Positions 28,497 to 38,628 of a stretch of DNA of 64,000 bases are shown piece by piece. Both the position numbers and the translations under genes were made by a program. Positions within the stretch are counted from its first letter, which is position 1; the number at the start of each line of letters is the position of its first letter. The notes beneath the pieces are model-generated. The model saw nothing but the letters and a program-made list of their open reading frames with translations. It searched no databases and was not told where the DNA came from. The stretch lies in the NCBI RefSeq assembly GCF_004349195.1, contig NZ_SMLG01000007.1:1-64000 (forward strand), given 5' to 3'. Source of the DNA: Flavobacterium rhamnosiphilum. Lineage in GTDB: Bacteria > Bacteroidota > Bacteroidia > Flavobacteriales > Flavobacteriaceae.

Positions 28497-31004
28497 ATGA
28501 AAAAGACCGTTTTTTCTTTTTATCTAATGCTAACTTTGGTGCTGAGTGTTCATTCGCAAGTGCAAAGCCCTTCCCAGTTTTTACCCAATTACGGAAAACA
28601 AATAAGCTATTATCATCAGGCTGAAAATTATTTCAAGCATCTTACGGAAAAGTCCACTTTCATCAAACACCAGAAATACGGAGTTACTTCGGAACAAAGG
28701 GATTTGAATGTGTATTTTATTTCCAGCCCGGGGAATTTGGCTAATTTGGAACAAATTAGAAACAACAATTTAGCAGCTATTGGTTTATCCGAGAATAAAT
28801 TCCAAATGATTGGCGATAAGTTAATTGTATGGCTGAGTTTTAATGTTCACGGAAATGAATTTGCCGGAACCGAAAGTGCTATGACCGTAGCTTATGAATT
28901 AGTAAATCCTTCGAATGCTGAAACTAAAAAGTGGTTAGAGAATACCATTGTAATCCTTGATCCATGCATTAATCCAGATGGATATTCCAGATACGGGAAT
29001 TGGTTAAGAGAAATTTCAGGTAAAAAAACGCATCCGGAATTATCAGACAGAGAGCACATGGAAGTTTGGCCGGGTGGCAGATTCAACCATTATATGTTTG
29101 ATTTAAATAGGGATTGGGCTTGGCAAACGCAACCGGAAACCCAACAGCGTATTGCATTGTACAACCAATGGATGCCACAAGTACATACGGATGTACACGA
29201 AATGGGGTATGATTCTCCGTATTTCTTTCCACCATCAGCGGAACCTTTGCATGAATATATTGAGAAATACCAGAAAGATTTTCATTACACTTTAGGTAAA
29301 AATATTTCTAAAAAATTCGATGCGCAAAACTGGATGTACAATACCGGTGAACGTTTTGATTTGTTTTATCCAAGTTATGGCGATACGTATCCTACTTACA
29401 ACGGAGCAGTAGGAATGACATTGGAACAAGGGGGAATTGGAGCAGGAAGAGAAGTTGTGATGAGTAACGGGATCAATTTGACTATAAAAGACCGATTAAC
29501 GCATCATGCAACGGCAGTTTTGACGGTTGTGGAATCGGCGGCATCTCAAGCGGATGTTTTACTGAAAGGATTCAGAGGTTTTATGAATAATTCCCGAAAA
29601 ACTGTTAAGGGAAATTATAAAATGTATGTGATGAAAAACAATCCGAAATTAGTTCAAATGGCGGATTTGTTGAAAAAAAATAACGTAGAATTCAGTTATG
29701 CCGATGCCAGTCAAAAAGCGTCCGGATTCAATTACAATACAAAAACAGAGAAAGGTTTTACGATTGAACCCAATGATTTAATTGTAAAAGTAGACCAACA
29801 AAAAGCCGTTTTTGCGCAAGTGCTTTTTGAACCGAATCAAAAATTGAATGACAGTTTATCGTACGATATTACCTCTTGGGCATTGCCTTTGGCGTATGGA
29901 GTTGAAGGTTATGCGCTGAAAAATAGTTTGACCATCAAAACAAAAGCGTCAATTGAGGCGAAGGAAAAAACGATTCCTCAAAATGTATATGCGTTTCATA
30001 TTCCGTGGAATAACAGAATCTCAGCTCAGGTTTTGTCTTTGTTGCACCAAAATAATATTAAAGTTAGATCAGCGATGAAAAAAGCCGTTTTTGGTGATAC
30101 AACTGTTGACCCAGGAGGTTTGCTGGTTACCAAAACGGATAATCCTAAAGTAGTTGACTTTGAAAAAACGATTACTGAACTCGTGAAAATAAAAACAGAT
30201 TTTAATTATATCTTAACTGGTTTTTCTTCAAATTCTAAGGATGTTGGTGGTGAAAATTTTAATTTATTGAAAGCTCCTAAAATTGTTTTATTGTCAGGAA
30301 AAGGAGTTGGTTCTACTGAATTTGGTTCTGTTTGGTATTATCTGGAAGAAACGGTTGGATATCCTGTAAGTGTTGTGGATGCGGATAATTTTAAAAGGAT
30401 AAAATTATACAATTACAACACATTGATATTACCTGATGGGTATTACAATTTCTCGGAGGATCAACAAAAACAAATCGCAGAATGGGTGAAAAATGGTGGA
30501 AAAGTGATTGCCATGAATAGTGCCCTTAGTTTATTTGAAGGAAAGGAAGGATATGCTTTGAGCCCTTTTGCTACCGATGAAGACAAACTTAGTTCTGAAA
30601 AAGAAGCTTCGGAAAATGAATTAAAAGAGCGATTTTTAGATTTTCAGGAAACGGAACGCAGGTATATTTCTAAATCGATTCCTGGTGCTATCATTGAGAA
30701 TCTGTTGAATAAAACGCACCCGATGTCTTTTGGTTTAGGAGATAAATATTTCAGTCTGAAAACGGATGACAGACATTATTCATTATTGAAAAAAGCGACA
30801 AATGTTGTTTACGTGCCCAAAGATTATAAAAGTTATGGTTTTGTTGGTAATGAAATCAAAAAGAAATTGAATAATACGGTAAGTTTTGCAGTGGATAAAA
30901 AAGAGAATGGCGAAGTAATTTATATGGTAGATAATCCATTGTTTAGAGGTTTCTGGGAAAACGGAAATCTATTGTTCAGCAACGCATTATTTTTGGTGGA
31001 TTAA
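28497..31004 (+). CDS. Secreted M14-family zinc carboxypeptidase
   Basis: An 835-residue exported protein with a signal peptide (about 1-20, ending VHS). The M14 fold occupies about 30-345: zinc ligands H118 and E121 (FNVHGNEFAGTE), the NPDG motif (159-162), FDLNRDW (201-207), a third zinc ligand probably H234 (DVHEMGY), and the catalytic glutamate E310 (MTLEQGG). The remaining 490 residues have no catalytic motif; residues about 600-690 resemble a glutamine-amidotransferase-like fold (YNTLILPDGYYNF). No type IX sorting domain is seen, so it is probably periplasmic. It stands alone between its own promoter and terminator. Confidence 0.93.
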   Translation: MKKTVFSFYLMLTLVLSVHSQVQSPSQFLPNYGKQISYYHQAENYFKHLTEKSTFIKHQKYGVTSEQRDLNVYFISSPGNLANLEQIRNNNLAAIGLSENKFQMIGDKLIVWLSFNVHGNEFAGTESAMTVAYELVNPSNAETKKWLENTIVILDPCINPDGYSRYGNWLREISGKKTHPELSDREHMEVWPGGRFNHYMFDLNRDWAWQTQPETQQRIALYNQWMPQVHTDVHEMGYDSPYFFPPSAEPLHEYIEKYQKDFHYTLGKNISKKFDAQNWMYNTGERFDLFYPSYGDTYPTYNGAVGMTLEQGGIGAGREVVMSNGINLTIKDRLTHHATAVLTVVESAASQADVLLKGFRGFMNNSRKTVKGNYKMYVMKNNPKLVQMADLLKKNNVEFSYADASQKASGFNYNTKTEKGFTIEPNDLIVKVDQQKAVFAQVLFEPNQKLNDSLSYDITSWALPLAYGVEGYALKNSLTIKTKASIEAKEKTIPQNVYAFHIPWNNRISAQVLSLLHQNNIKVRSAMKKAVFGDTTVDPGGLLVTKTDNPKVVDFEKTITELVKIKTDFNYILTGFSSNSKDVGGENFNLLKAPKIVLLSGKGVGSTEFGSVWYYLEETVGYPVSVVDADNFKRIKLYNYNTLILPDGYYNFSEDQQKQIAEWVKNGGKVIAMNSALSLFEGKEGYALSPFATDEDKLSSEKEASENELKERFLDFQETERRYISKSIPGAIIENLLNKTHPMSFGLGDKYFSLKTDDRHYSLLKKATNVVYVPKDYKSYGFVGNEIKKKLNNTVSFAVDKKENGEVIYMVDNPLFRGFWENGNLLFSNALFLVD

Positions 31005-31033
31005 ATAATAAAATACGAATACCTTTTATACAA

Positions 31034-31061
31034 AAAGAGCACGAAAATCATCGTGCTCTTT
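31034..31061. terminator. Bidirectional terminator between the M14 and tamL genes
   Basis: A perfect 11-bp stem (31034-31044 with 31051-31061, aaagagcacga/tcgtgctcttt) with A/T flanks, placed between two convergent genes. Confidence 0.75.
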
Positions 31062-31086
31062 GTTATTTATCCAGATCTTATAATTT

Positions 31087-33381
31087 TTAAAAAGGGTAAC
31101 CAATAGCCAAGTTGAAAATCAAATTTTCTTTTCGCCAAGTGCCACTTCCAAAATTGATTTGATCTAAAACCCAACGATCGCCATCGGGTAAATACGGTTT
31201 CCGAATAGGGAAGGCGAAATCCGTTCTAAGAATCAGAAACGAGAAATCGAAACGCAATCCGGCTCCGGCTCCAACGGCTATTTCATTCAGGAATTTTTTT
31301 GAAAATTTGGCTCCGGGTTTATCAGGATTTTCATTTAACAACCAGATGTTTCCGGCATCTATAAACAAAGCGCCTTTGACCAATCCGTAAATTTTAGCTC
31401 GGTATTCAGTATTAAATTCCAATTTTATATCACCGGATTGATCGGGTAAAAAAGTATTCGTATTCGTTGATGCGCCATCAAAACTTCCCGGACCTATAGA
31501 ACGTGCTCTAAAGGCTCTTAAACTATTGGTTCCACCAATGAAAAATTGCTTTATAAATGGCATTTCAGCTGAGTTTCCGTAAGCATATCCAGCGCCTACA
31601 ATAATTCGGCTGGCCAGTTGAGAATCTGGACTGAACTTATAATAATGTCTGAAATCATTCTCTATTTTGACAAATTGACTAAACGGAACATCAAATAATT
31701 TAATGGTATCGCCTTTTTGAACATTCGCTCCTGAAACTAATCCTGCAATGTTTCCAGCCAAGTCGATAGTTCCTTTGTAGTAAAAGGTGTTTTTCTTTCT
31801 TTTTTGTAGTGTGTTTGTGTAGGTATAGGAATAGGTTGGGCCAAAAATCAATTGCTTTTCAATTACTTTTCCCAAGGATTCATTTGCATCGATTTGTTCT
31901 TGGTACAAAGCAGTAACATTTTGCGGACTGGCATACGTAATCTCAGTAACATTCAATAAATGTTCTTTTCGTTCATTTTCTTTCCATAAATAACCAAACG
32001 AACCTTTGAAGGTTTGCAGGGAATATAATTTGGTTCTGTTTTGAAATTCATATCCTAACGTTGCCTTCGTTTTTGGAACAAAACCGCTTGGAGAATTTAG
32101 TTTAAAAGGCGCGACTAATCTTGGCCAAACTAAATTGGCTTCGGTACCGACTCTATAAACATTAAACCCATTATTCTGACCGGAAACTTGTACTTCAACA
32201 CCGCCAAAAGCAGAAATGGTAAGCAATTCAGCACCTCTAAAAGTATTTCGATTGCTCCAGTTTAAATTGAGTTCCGTTCCTGTATAATTAGCGGAGTTTG
32301 TTTTGGCTAATAATTCCAGTCGTATTGATTTTTTTGGTAATGGTGTCAGATAATAATACGCATCCAGATAATTTCCAGTCGTATCAGAAACCCTGAATTG
32401 ATTTTTAACGAATTTGAAAGTCCCAAGATTTACTAATCGATTCAAGGATAAATTATGATTGGTACGGTTGTATAAATCGTCTTTTTTGAAATACAGCGCT
32501 CGATCAAAAATGCGGGGTTTGAATAAATTCTCCGGATCAATAATGGTTAAGTCATTGTATTTTTGGATGGAATCCATATTGGTTTTCACACTGTCAGAAC
32601 CAATCGAATAGTTTGGATAAACGATAATTTTATTGATTTTGTATGGTGTCTCTGCCAGTTTTGGAGCTTCGTCCTTTACTTTTACAATAAGATCCACCTG
32701 ATGGTCTGCAACAGTTGTATCCACTTGTACTTTAAGATAATCAGGATTAAAATAGAAGAATCCTTTTTCCTTTAGTCTGGCGCCAATGCGAACTCTTTCT
32801 TCTTTGATGGCATCAAGACTGTAGCCTTCTTCTTTTTTTAACAGACTTCTTCGTCGGGTATTGCGAACTGCAGTCGAAATTATAGAGGAATCCGTAGGGA
32901 ATTTTACTTCTTTAATTTTATATTGTTTTCCGGGTTTTACACTATATTCTGCGGTTGCTTTTTTACCATGACGGGTTGAATCTGCCGATGTTTTTGTGTT
33001 GAAATAGCCACTGTTTTCGGCAAAATTTTGCAAAACACTTTTGTTGTATTCCAAATCTACTTGACTGTATAAAACGGGTGCTTCGCCTACTTTGGTTCTC
33101 AACCAATGGCGCCATCCTTTTTCTTTCTTTGGCGTCCCAGCCAAATTGTAGATGTACAGTTTAGGTCTTAATCCCAAAATTGAGGAATTAGGTTTTGGTC
33201 TAACTACTTCTTTTAATGCCGTTTTTAATGCTTTTTTTTCTTTTTTAGAGACTTCTTTTCCTTCCACGGTTACTTTTGCACCCGTATACAGGAGTTCACC
33301 TTCGGGCAAAAACCGGGTATTGCTGCAGGAGGAAGCGAACAATCCTAAAAAAAGAAAATATAGTAAATGGCTCTTGTTCAT
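31087..33381 (-). CDS. tamL: TamL-type BamA-like outer-membrane lipoprotein
   Basis: I start at ATG 33381, 764 residues (a TTG one codon upstream is less likely). A lipoprotein signal peptide ends at the lipobox with Cys19 (GLFASSC). POTRA-like segments follow (about 30-330), then a C-terminal Omp85-type 16-stranded barrel with the motif GGTNSLRAFRARSIGPG (about 630-645) and DAGNIWLL. The chain ends FNLAIGYPF, with the terminal aromatic residue of the family. In Bacteroidota this lipidated TamA-like protein, TamL, partners with TamB to move material between inner and outer membrane. The tamB gene is immediately upstream on the same strand, supporting that pairing. Confidence 0.9.
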   Translation of the reverse strand: MNKSHLLYFLFLGLFASSCSNTRFLPEGELLYTGAKVTVEGKEVSKKEKKALKTALKEVVRPKPNSSILGLRPKLYIYNLAGTPKKEKGWRHWLRTKVGEAPVLYSQVDLEYNKSVLQNFAENSGYFNTKTSADSTRHGKKATAEYSVKPGKQYKIKEVKFPTDSSIISTAVRNTRRRSLLKKEEGYSLDAIKEERVRIGARLKEKGFFYFNPDYLKVQVDTTVADHQVDLIVKVKDEAPKLAETPYKINKIIVYPNYSIGSDSVKTNMDSIQKYNDLTIIDPENLFKPRIFDRALYFKKDDLYNRTNHNLSLNRLVNLGTFKFVKNQFRVSDTTGNYLDAYYYLTPLPKKSIRLELLAKTNSANYTGTELNLNWSNRNTFRGAELLTISAFGGVEVQVSGQNNGFNVYRVGTEANLVWPRLVAPFKLNSPSGFVPKTKATLGYEFQNRTKLYSLQTFKGSFGYLWKENERKEHLLNVTEITYASPQNVTALYQEQIDANESLGKVIEKQLIFGPTYSYTYTNTLQKRKKNTFYYKGTIDLAGNIAGLVSGANVQKGDTIKLFDVPFSQFVKIENDFRHYYKFSPDSQLASRIIVGAGYAYGNSAEMPFIKQFFIGGTNSLRAFRARSIGPGSFDGASTNTNTFLPDQSGDIKLEFNTEYRAKIYGLVKGALFIDAGNIWLLNENPDKPGAKFSKKFLNEIAVGAGAGLRFDFSFLILRTDFAFPIRKPYLPDGDRWVLDQINFGSGTWRKENLIFNLAIGYPF

Positions 33382-33409
33382 CAATTTATTATTTATTAAA
33401 AAAAATTAA

Positions 33410-33474
33410 ACCATTAAGAAATTAAGTTTCATTAAGGAAAATCGATTGGTCTATTTTCTTAATTTCTTAATGGT
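33410..33474. repeat. Inverted repeat with 17-bp perfect arms between tamB and tamL
   Basis: Arms 33410-33426 (accattaagaaattaag) and 33458-33474 are perfectly complementary around 31 bases. It resembles the element at 14074-14149 and lies inside the presumed tamB-tamL transcript, where it could lower downstream expression. Confidence 0.75.
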
Positions 33475-33484
33475 GTAAAAACTT

Positions 33485-36400
33485 TTATTTATTTTTTTGC
33501 CTTGCTTTTTTCGCTTCACTTTTGCGAAATAATTCACTGAATTTATTGTAATCCATAGTGATAATAAAAGCAATTCCGGTCTCCACAACTTCACCTTGAA
33601 GTGCTACTTGATATTTATTTATGCGATATGCCCTTATTTTATACCTTCCATCTTTTGAAAGTTGGTAATCTATGGAAACATCACCAGCAATATTATTGGC
33701 ATTTTGATTCACTTGTTGTGGTCCTTCAATTCCAAAACTACTTCCTACAGTGACTTTCAATCGGTCATTCAATAATTTTTTTGAAATTCCTACGCTCAAA
33801 TCGGTTTTATTTTCTCGTTGACCGGTTGTATAATCATCAGAAGTATTCAAATCGAAATTGAGCTCTACACCTTCAATTAAATCACCCGCCAAATTATTAA
33901 GTTGTTGCGACAAAATTTTACTGGCACTTTCTCTTGCTAGTGACGAAACGCTTGTTCCTCCGGTTTCACTGGCAAATGGATTTTCTCCAATAAAACGATT
34001 CAGCAGCAGTAAGGCAAAAACCTGTTTGTTCAATTCATCCGGTTGCTGACGCAGTTGAGTCAATTTAGCTTGTGTAGCATTGATAATTTCTGTTGAAACA
34101 CTATTGTTTCCCTCAGGCAAAATGATATCAAAAGCAATGTTTGGCTTCATTAATTCACCATTCATTTTCAATTCGGTTTCAAAAGGAATTTTTTGTTTGT
34201 AGGTGTTTCTCACTTCGGCAGTGACATCTCCTAATTGGTCATTTATCAAATCAATTGGAGCAGCTTCTGTTTTGTAAACTGCGGTGATATTGATATCAGC
34301 AGTTGTAGGCTCTCCAGTCCACAGGATATAACTTCCTTTTTTGATGTCGAATTTTCTTTTGATAGCATTAAAATTCATTTCATAACTCCCTTCGGATAAT
34401 TCATATCTTCCGGTCAAAGTCGTTTTTCCTGATGGATCAATACCGCCGTTCAATTGCGCTTCTCCTTTTAATTTTAAGAAATCTCCGTTGGCTTTATCAA
34501 TCACAATCGATATTTCGGCATCTTTATCAATCTCAATATTTACCGAAGCATTGATTCCTTTGATGTCCATTTCACTATTCAATTCATCCATGACAACGGT
34601 CTCTACTAATTTTGGATTGTCTTGGTCAATGAATTCTACAATTCCTTCTCTGTCGGCAATTGATGGATCCGATTGTGGTAGAACAATAGTGAACTTAGTG
34701 TCTTTATTAATTTTGATATTTCCTTCAACAACGGGATTATCAAAATTTCCGGATAGTTGCAAATGATTGTCCAAGTACAATTCACCATAATACAAATCAT
34801 TGTCTTTTGCCTTAGAATTGACTGCTTTGAAATTATCAGCATCGATGGCTAAATCAAAACCAAAATTGCTGAAATTGGCACTGTCAATCTTTCCGTTGAT
34901 GGCTAAATCATTGTCTTTTTCATCCTTAATAATAAAATTATCGAAAAGAATAGCATTGGGTGTAAATACAATTTTATCGTTTAAAGACTTGAATTTTGCA
35001 TTGAGTTGCTTCACTTTGAAACCTATTTCATTGAACTGTAATTCTCCAATTACGTTGGGCTGGTTTGTATTTCCTGTTATTTTAAAATTCCCTGTCAAGA
35101 ATCCTGTGCTTTCAGTAATGTTATCCAATGTAAAGCCCTGAATGCTTTTTAGGTTCAGTTTATCAATGTCGAGATTCATGTCAAAACTGCTGTCAGTAGT
35201 CTTATAATTTCCTTCTAAATTGACTTGATTTCCTTGGCCTGTAATTGCGATTACGGCATCATATCGATTGGCAATAGCATTGTTTACTTTGATACTGATG
35301 TTTCCGATTGTGTCTTTTTTGAAAGTAAAATTCTCAATATTCAAATCCGAAGTGAAAAACGGAGTAGTATTTAGATTTTTGACCAATGCATTTCCATTGA
35401 TTTTACCACTCATTTGTAAATCATCTTTCTCAACGATACTGGTAATGGTTTTTATGTCAAAATCTTTGAAATCAATTGCGATTGGTGCATTTGCTTCCTG
35501 AGATTGTGATTGTATCAGGATTTTACTTCCGTCTTTACTCAATTCGAAATTATCAGCATAAATTCCTTTTTTGCCAAAGCGAATTAAATTGTCTTGTGTT
35601 ATTTTCCAAGATTCATAGTTCAGTAACAAATTATTTGGATCAAGGTTTATTTCGTTGTTTCCGTTTGTTGCTTTTAATGTTCCTGTAATTAAGTATCTTT
35701 CTTTGTCTTTTAAATCTTTTAATTGCAAGGTATAATCTACGATGTTATTTTGCACTTTTCCCGAAATATTGGTGTGAGGCAATTGAATTTGTTTGTTTTG
35801 AATATCATCAACAACAAAACTGTAAACAAGTGAATTGTCTTTGGTATCCACTTTAAGAACAGCGTTTGTAATGGTGTTTTCTCCATAAACTAATTTTGGA
35901 ATTGTACCATTCAAAACAATAGAATCGTTAACAGAGTTGTATCGTCCTTGTATATTGATAGGTTCCAGACTTTTCAATTCAGGAATAAGTTTTAATAGAA
36001 TTGGACTGTCTTTTACGCCAATTTTAAAAACAAATTCTTGTTTCTCAACTGCTGTTTTTCTGGAATTTGGTTTGCTGTCATAATACTTTGCAATAGAATT
36101 TGATAAAGCAGTCCCTATTTTTGACAACTTGTATTTTCCATTGGCGTCTACATCCAAAAACGGTGATTTCAATACGAATGTATTCTTTTCAGAGGTGGAT
36201 GTTGCCACTGCGCTAATGGAATCAATTACAAATTCTTCTTTTGCATTGACTATGGTAATGTTGTGCGCATGTACCGTTCCGTTGAGGTAATCAAGATTTA
36301 CCGACTGAATATCAGCATCTACAACGCCTCTTATTTTTAATGGGCCAGCGTGCAGATTTAGTTTTTCCAAATCAGCGATATCCACATTCAGTTTTAATTT

Positions 36401-38461
36401 TCCGGTAGGATATTTGTCTTTAAAATTGCCGCTGCTCACCAAATCAAAAGTTAGATTAGGATCTTTTGCCAAAGCAGTTGCATTGAAATTTCCGTTGCGA
36501 ATAGTTCCTTTTACGGCTACATTTTGGTACGTATATTTATTATAATATGCTTTTAGAATAGTTCCGTTTAAAGATGCAGTTGCTGTTTTTGGATCAAATC
36601 CTGTTCCTTTTATATTGGCTTTTAAAGTTACTTTTCCAATGGAGTCGTTTTTGATAAATTTCCCTAAATCAAAATTAGTAAGTTCCGTTTGGGCATCGTA
36701 TTTCTCGTAATTTTTTCTGCTTTGGTCGAATGTAGCTTTGATTTTTGCATTTCCAAAACTACTTACGATATTCATATTGGTATTGAAATTAGCAATGGTA
36801 CCTTTAAAAATTCCTTTGGCGCTGAATTTTGACGGCAACTGAATCGAATTTGGAATTGTTCCTTTGGGCAAAAAGCCAACAAAATCTTTCGAACCGGATT
36901 GTAAATCTTTAATATTCAAATCAAAATAGGCTTTGTTTACATCTGGTAAACCTATGATTCTGCCACTTGTCGCTACTTTTGTAGTTCCAATACCGCTGAT
37001 CTCAATAGATGGGAATTCAATGTTCTTTAATTTTCCTTTTACAGTTCCATTGACTAGCAATATCGCATTTGGATTGCTCATAAACGGATTTACATTGACT
37101 AGCGTTGGAGCAAAAAGCATAATATCTTTAATCCCCAATTTGCTTTTTTTCAAATGGGCAATAAGTCCTAATTCACCAGGATTTTTGGCTAAAGATGTAA
37201 TGGAAGGATAGCCAATTTTAATTTCATCTTTCAGTTCCGTTTGAGGTGTTTTTAAATATAATTTTTTAAGAAAAGCATTCTTTTTGCCGTAGAAAAATTC
37301 CGCATTAAAGGATTGAATGTTCAAACCGCTTTTGTCTTTAACGGTTAATGAATTTGCAACTCCTGAAATGTTTTCGGGATTGTAATTCAGTAAATCCACT
37401 TGTAAGTTTAAATTGGTAAGATTCAAATGGTTGTAATCGATTCCTTTTTGAACTGTTGCAATAGTATTATTGTCATAACGAAAATTTACTCGCTTGAATT
37501 CCGTTTTATTTATTTTGACTTCCCAGTTGTTCGATTCGTCATTTGCAGCTTCTTTTTTAGGTCTGATTTTATCTAATTTATCAAAAGTCAAAGCACCTTC
37601 CACACCCGTTAAATCAAGGCTTTCAATAATTGCGAATTGATTGTTAAGGTCAATTTTATCAATTTTAGCGAGCAGTTTTTTCAAATAAAAATTAGTGGAT
37701 AGCTTGGTTTCCTCACTTTTATAATCGAAATCAATTTTTGCCAAATCAATTTCACCTAATTTTAATTTTAAGATGGATTCCGGTTCGTTTTTTATCGCTG
37801 CCACTTTGGTCGCATTGGATATTTGAACCAAACCTTGCTTTAACTTAAATTGTAATCCATTGATTTTTGCTTTCGGGATTTCAAAGTTCATTTCATCTAA
37901 ATCGAAAGTTTTAATTTTCGTTTCAAAATGTTTTAGATTGGCATAAATATCATTTTTTGTAACGGCATCGGTATACTTAAACTGGATGCGGTCGAGCATT
38001 ATTTCTGCTACAGAAAACTGCATGGGTGGCGAATCACCCTTTTGTTTCTCTGGCGAAGCAAATGCTTTTATGATATAATCAAAATTAAAAACGGCTTTGG
38101 AATCTCTATTTAATTTGGCTGAAATCCCTACTAATTCTAAAGAGTTGATTTCTATTTTATTGTTTATCAATTGAAACAGACTGATATCAGCAGCCAGCTT
38201 TTCTCCAGCAAAAAGAGTGTCTTTTTTTTGGTCTTCAAAATAAACGCCTTCGAGAATAACTTTTTTTGGAAATTCAATTGCGAGACTATCAATCCTCACT
38301 TTGGTTTTGATTTTTCCTTCCAGATAAGTTACCGCTTTTTCTTTGGCATAATTCTGAACGGAGGGAATTTGAATAACCACAACCAGAATTAAGAACAACA
38401 GGATTATGGATCCTATTATCCAAAGGAAAATTTTTAAACTTTTCTTTACATATGTTTTCAA
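33485..38461 (-). CDS. tamB: TamB, inner-membrane-anchored envelope transport protein
   Basis: A 1658-residue protein with one N-terminal membrane helix (about 12-33) followed by a very long, beta-rich body and a C-terminal DUF490/TamB domain (about 1250-1640). The body is made of repeating beta-strand segments, as in the bridge-like TamB/AsmA superfamily thought to carry phospholipid between the membranes. The start codon is TTG at 38461: no in-frame ATG exists near the conserved KTYVKKSLKIFLWII opening. The C-terminus is basic (EAKKARQKNK). It is 100 bases upstream of tamL and probably co-transcribed with it. Confidence 0.92.
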   Translation of the reverse strand: MKTYVKKSLKIFLWIIGSIILLFLILVVVIQIPSVQNYAKEKAVTYLEGKIKTKVRIDSLAIEFPKKVILEGVYFEDQKKDTLFAGEKLAADISLFQLINNKIEINSLELVGISAKLNRDSKAVFNFDYIIKAFASPEKQKGDSPPMQFSVAEIMLDRIQFKYTDAVTKNDIYANLKHFETKIKTFDLDEMNFEIPKAKINGLQFKLKQGLVQISNATKVAAIKNEPESILKLKLGEIDLAKIDFDYKSEETKLSTNFYLKKLLAKIDKIDLNNQFAIIESLDLTGVEGALTFDKLDKIRPKKEAANDESNNWEVKINKTEFKRVNFRYDNNTIATVQKGIDYNHLNLTNLNLQVDLLNYNPENISGVANSLTVKDKSGLNIQSFNAEFFYGKKNAFLKKLYLKTPQTELKDEIKIGYPSITSLAKNPGELGLIAHLKKSKLGIKDIMLFAPTLVNVNPFMSNPNAILLVNGTVKGKLKNIEFPSIEISGIGTTKVATSGRIIGLPDVNKAYFDLNIKDLQSGSKDFVGFLPKGTIPNSIQLPSKFSAKGIFKGTIANFNTNMNIVSSFGNAKIKATFDQSRKNYEKYDAQTELTNFDLGKFIKNDSIGKVTLKANIKGTGFDPKTATASLNGTILKAYYNKYTYQNVAVKGTIRNGNFNATALAKDPNLTFDLVSSGNFKDKYPTGKLKLNVDIADLEKLNLHAGPLKIRGVVDADIQSVNLDYLNGTVHAHNITIVNAKEEFVIDSISAVATSTSEKNTFVLKSPFLDVDANGKYKLSKIGTALSNSIAKYYDSKPNSRKTAVEKQEFVFKIGVKDSPILLKLIPELKSLEPINIQGRYNSVNDSIVLNGTIPKLVYGENTITNAVLKVDTKDNSLVYSFVVDDIQNKQIQLPHTNISGKVQNNIVDYTLQLKDLKDKERYLITGTLKATNGNNEINLDPNNLLLNYESWKITQDNLIRFGKKGIYADNFELSKDGSKILIQSQSQEANAPIAIDFKDFDIKTITSIVEKDDLQMSGKINGNALVKNLNTTPFFTSDLNIENFTFKKDTIGNISIKVNNAIANRYDAVIAITGQGNQVNLEGNYKTTDSSFDMNLDIDKLNLKSIQGFTLDNITESTGFLTGNFKITGNTNQPNVIGELQFNEIGFKVKQLNAKFKSLNDKIVFTPNAILFDNFIIKDEKDNDLAINGKIDSANFSNFGFDLAIDADNFKAVNSKAKDNDLYYGELYLDNHLQLSGNFDNPVVEGNIKINKDTKFTIVLPQSDPSIADREGIVEFIDQDNPKLVETVVMDELNSEMDIKGINASVNIEIDKDAEISIVIDKANGDFLKLKGEAQLNGGIDPSGKTTLTGRYELSEGSYEMNFNAIKRKFDIKKGSYILWTGEPTTADINITAVYKTEAAPIDLINDQLGDVTAEVRNTYKQKIPFETELKMNGELMKPNIAFDIILPEGNNSVSTEIINATQAKLTQLRQQPDELNKQVFALLLLNRFIGENPFASETGGTSVSSLARESASKILSQQLNNLAGDLIEGVELNFDLNTSDDYTTGQRENKTDLSVGISKKLLNDRLKVTVGSSFGIEGPQQVNQNANNIAGDVSIDYQLSKDGRYKIRAYRINKYQVALQGEVVETGIAFIITMDYNKFSELFRKSEAKKARQKNK

Positions 38462-38628
38462 ATGTGGTGTGTTTTTTTGTTAAAATTAACCAATTTAAAT
38501 CAAAATTGCAATCTTGTATGCAAATGAGATCACGTACAAAGATTAAAAATTGGAAGCGAAATATATTACAAAATTCAAAAATAATGTTGCAAAATTACTG
38601 GAAGGCATTATAAGCGAATGAACAATTT

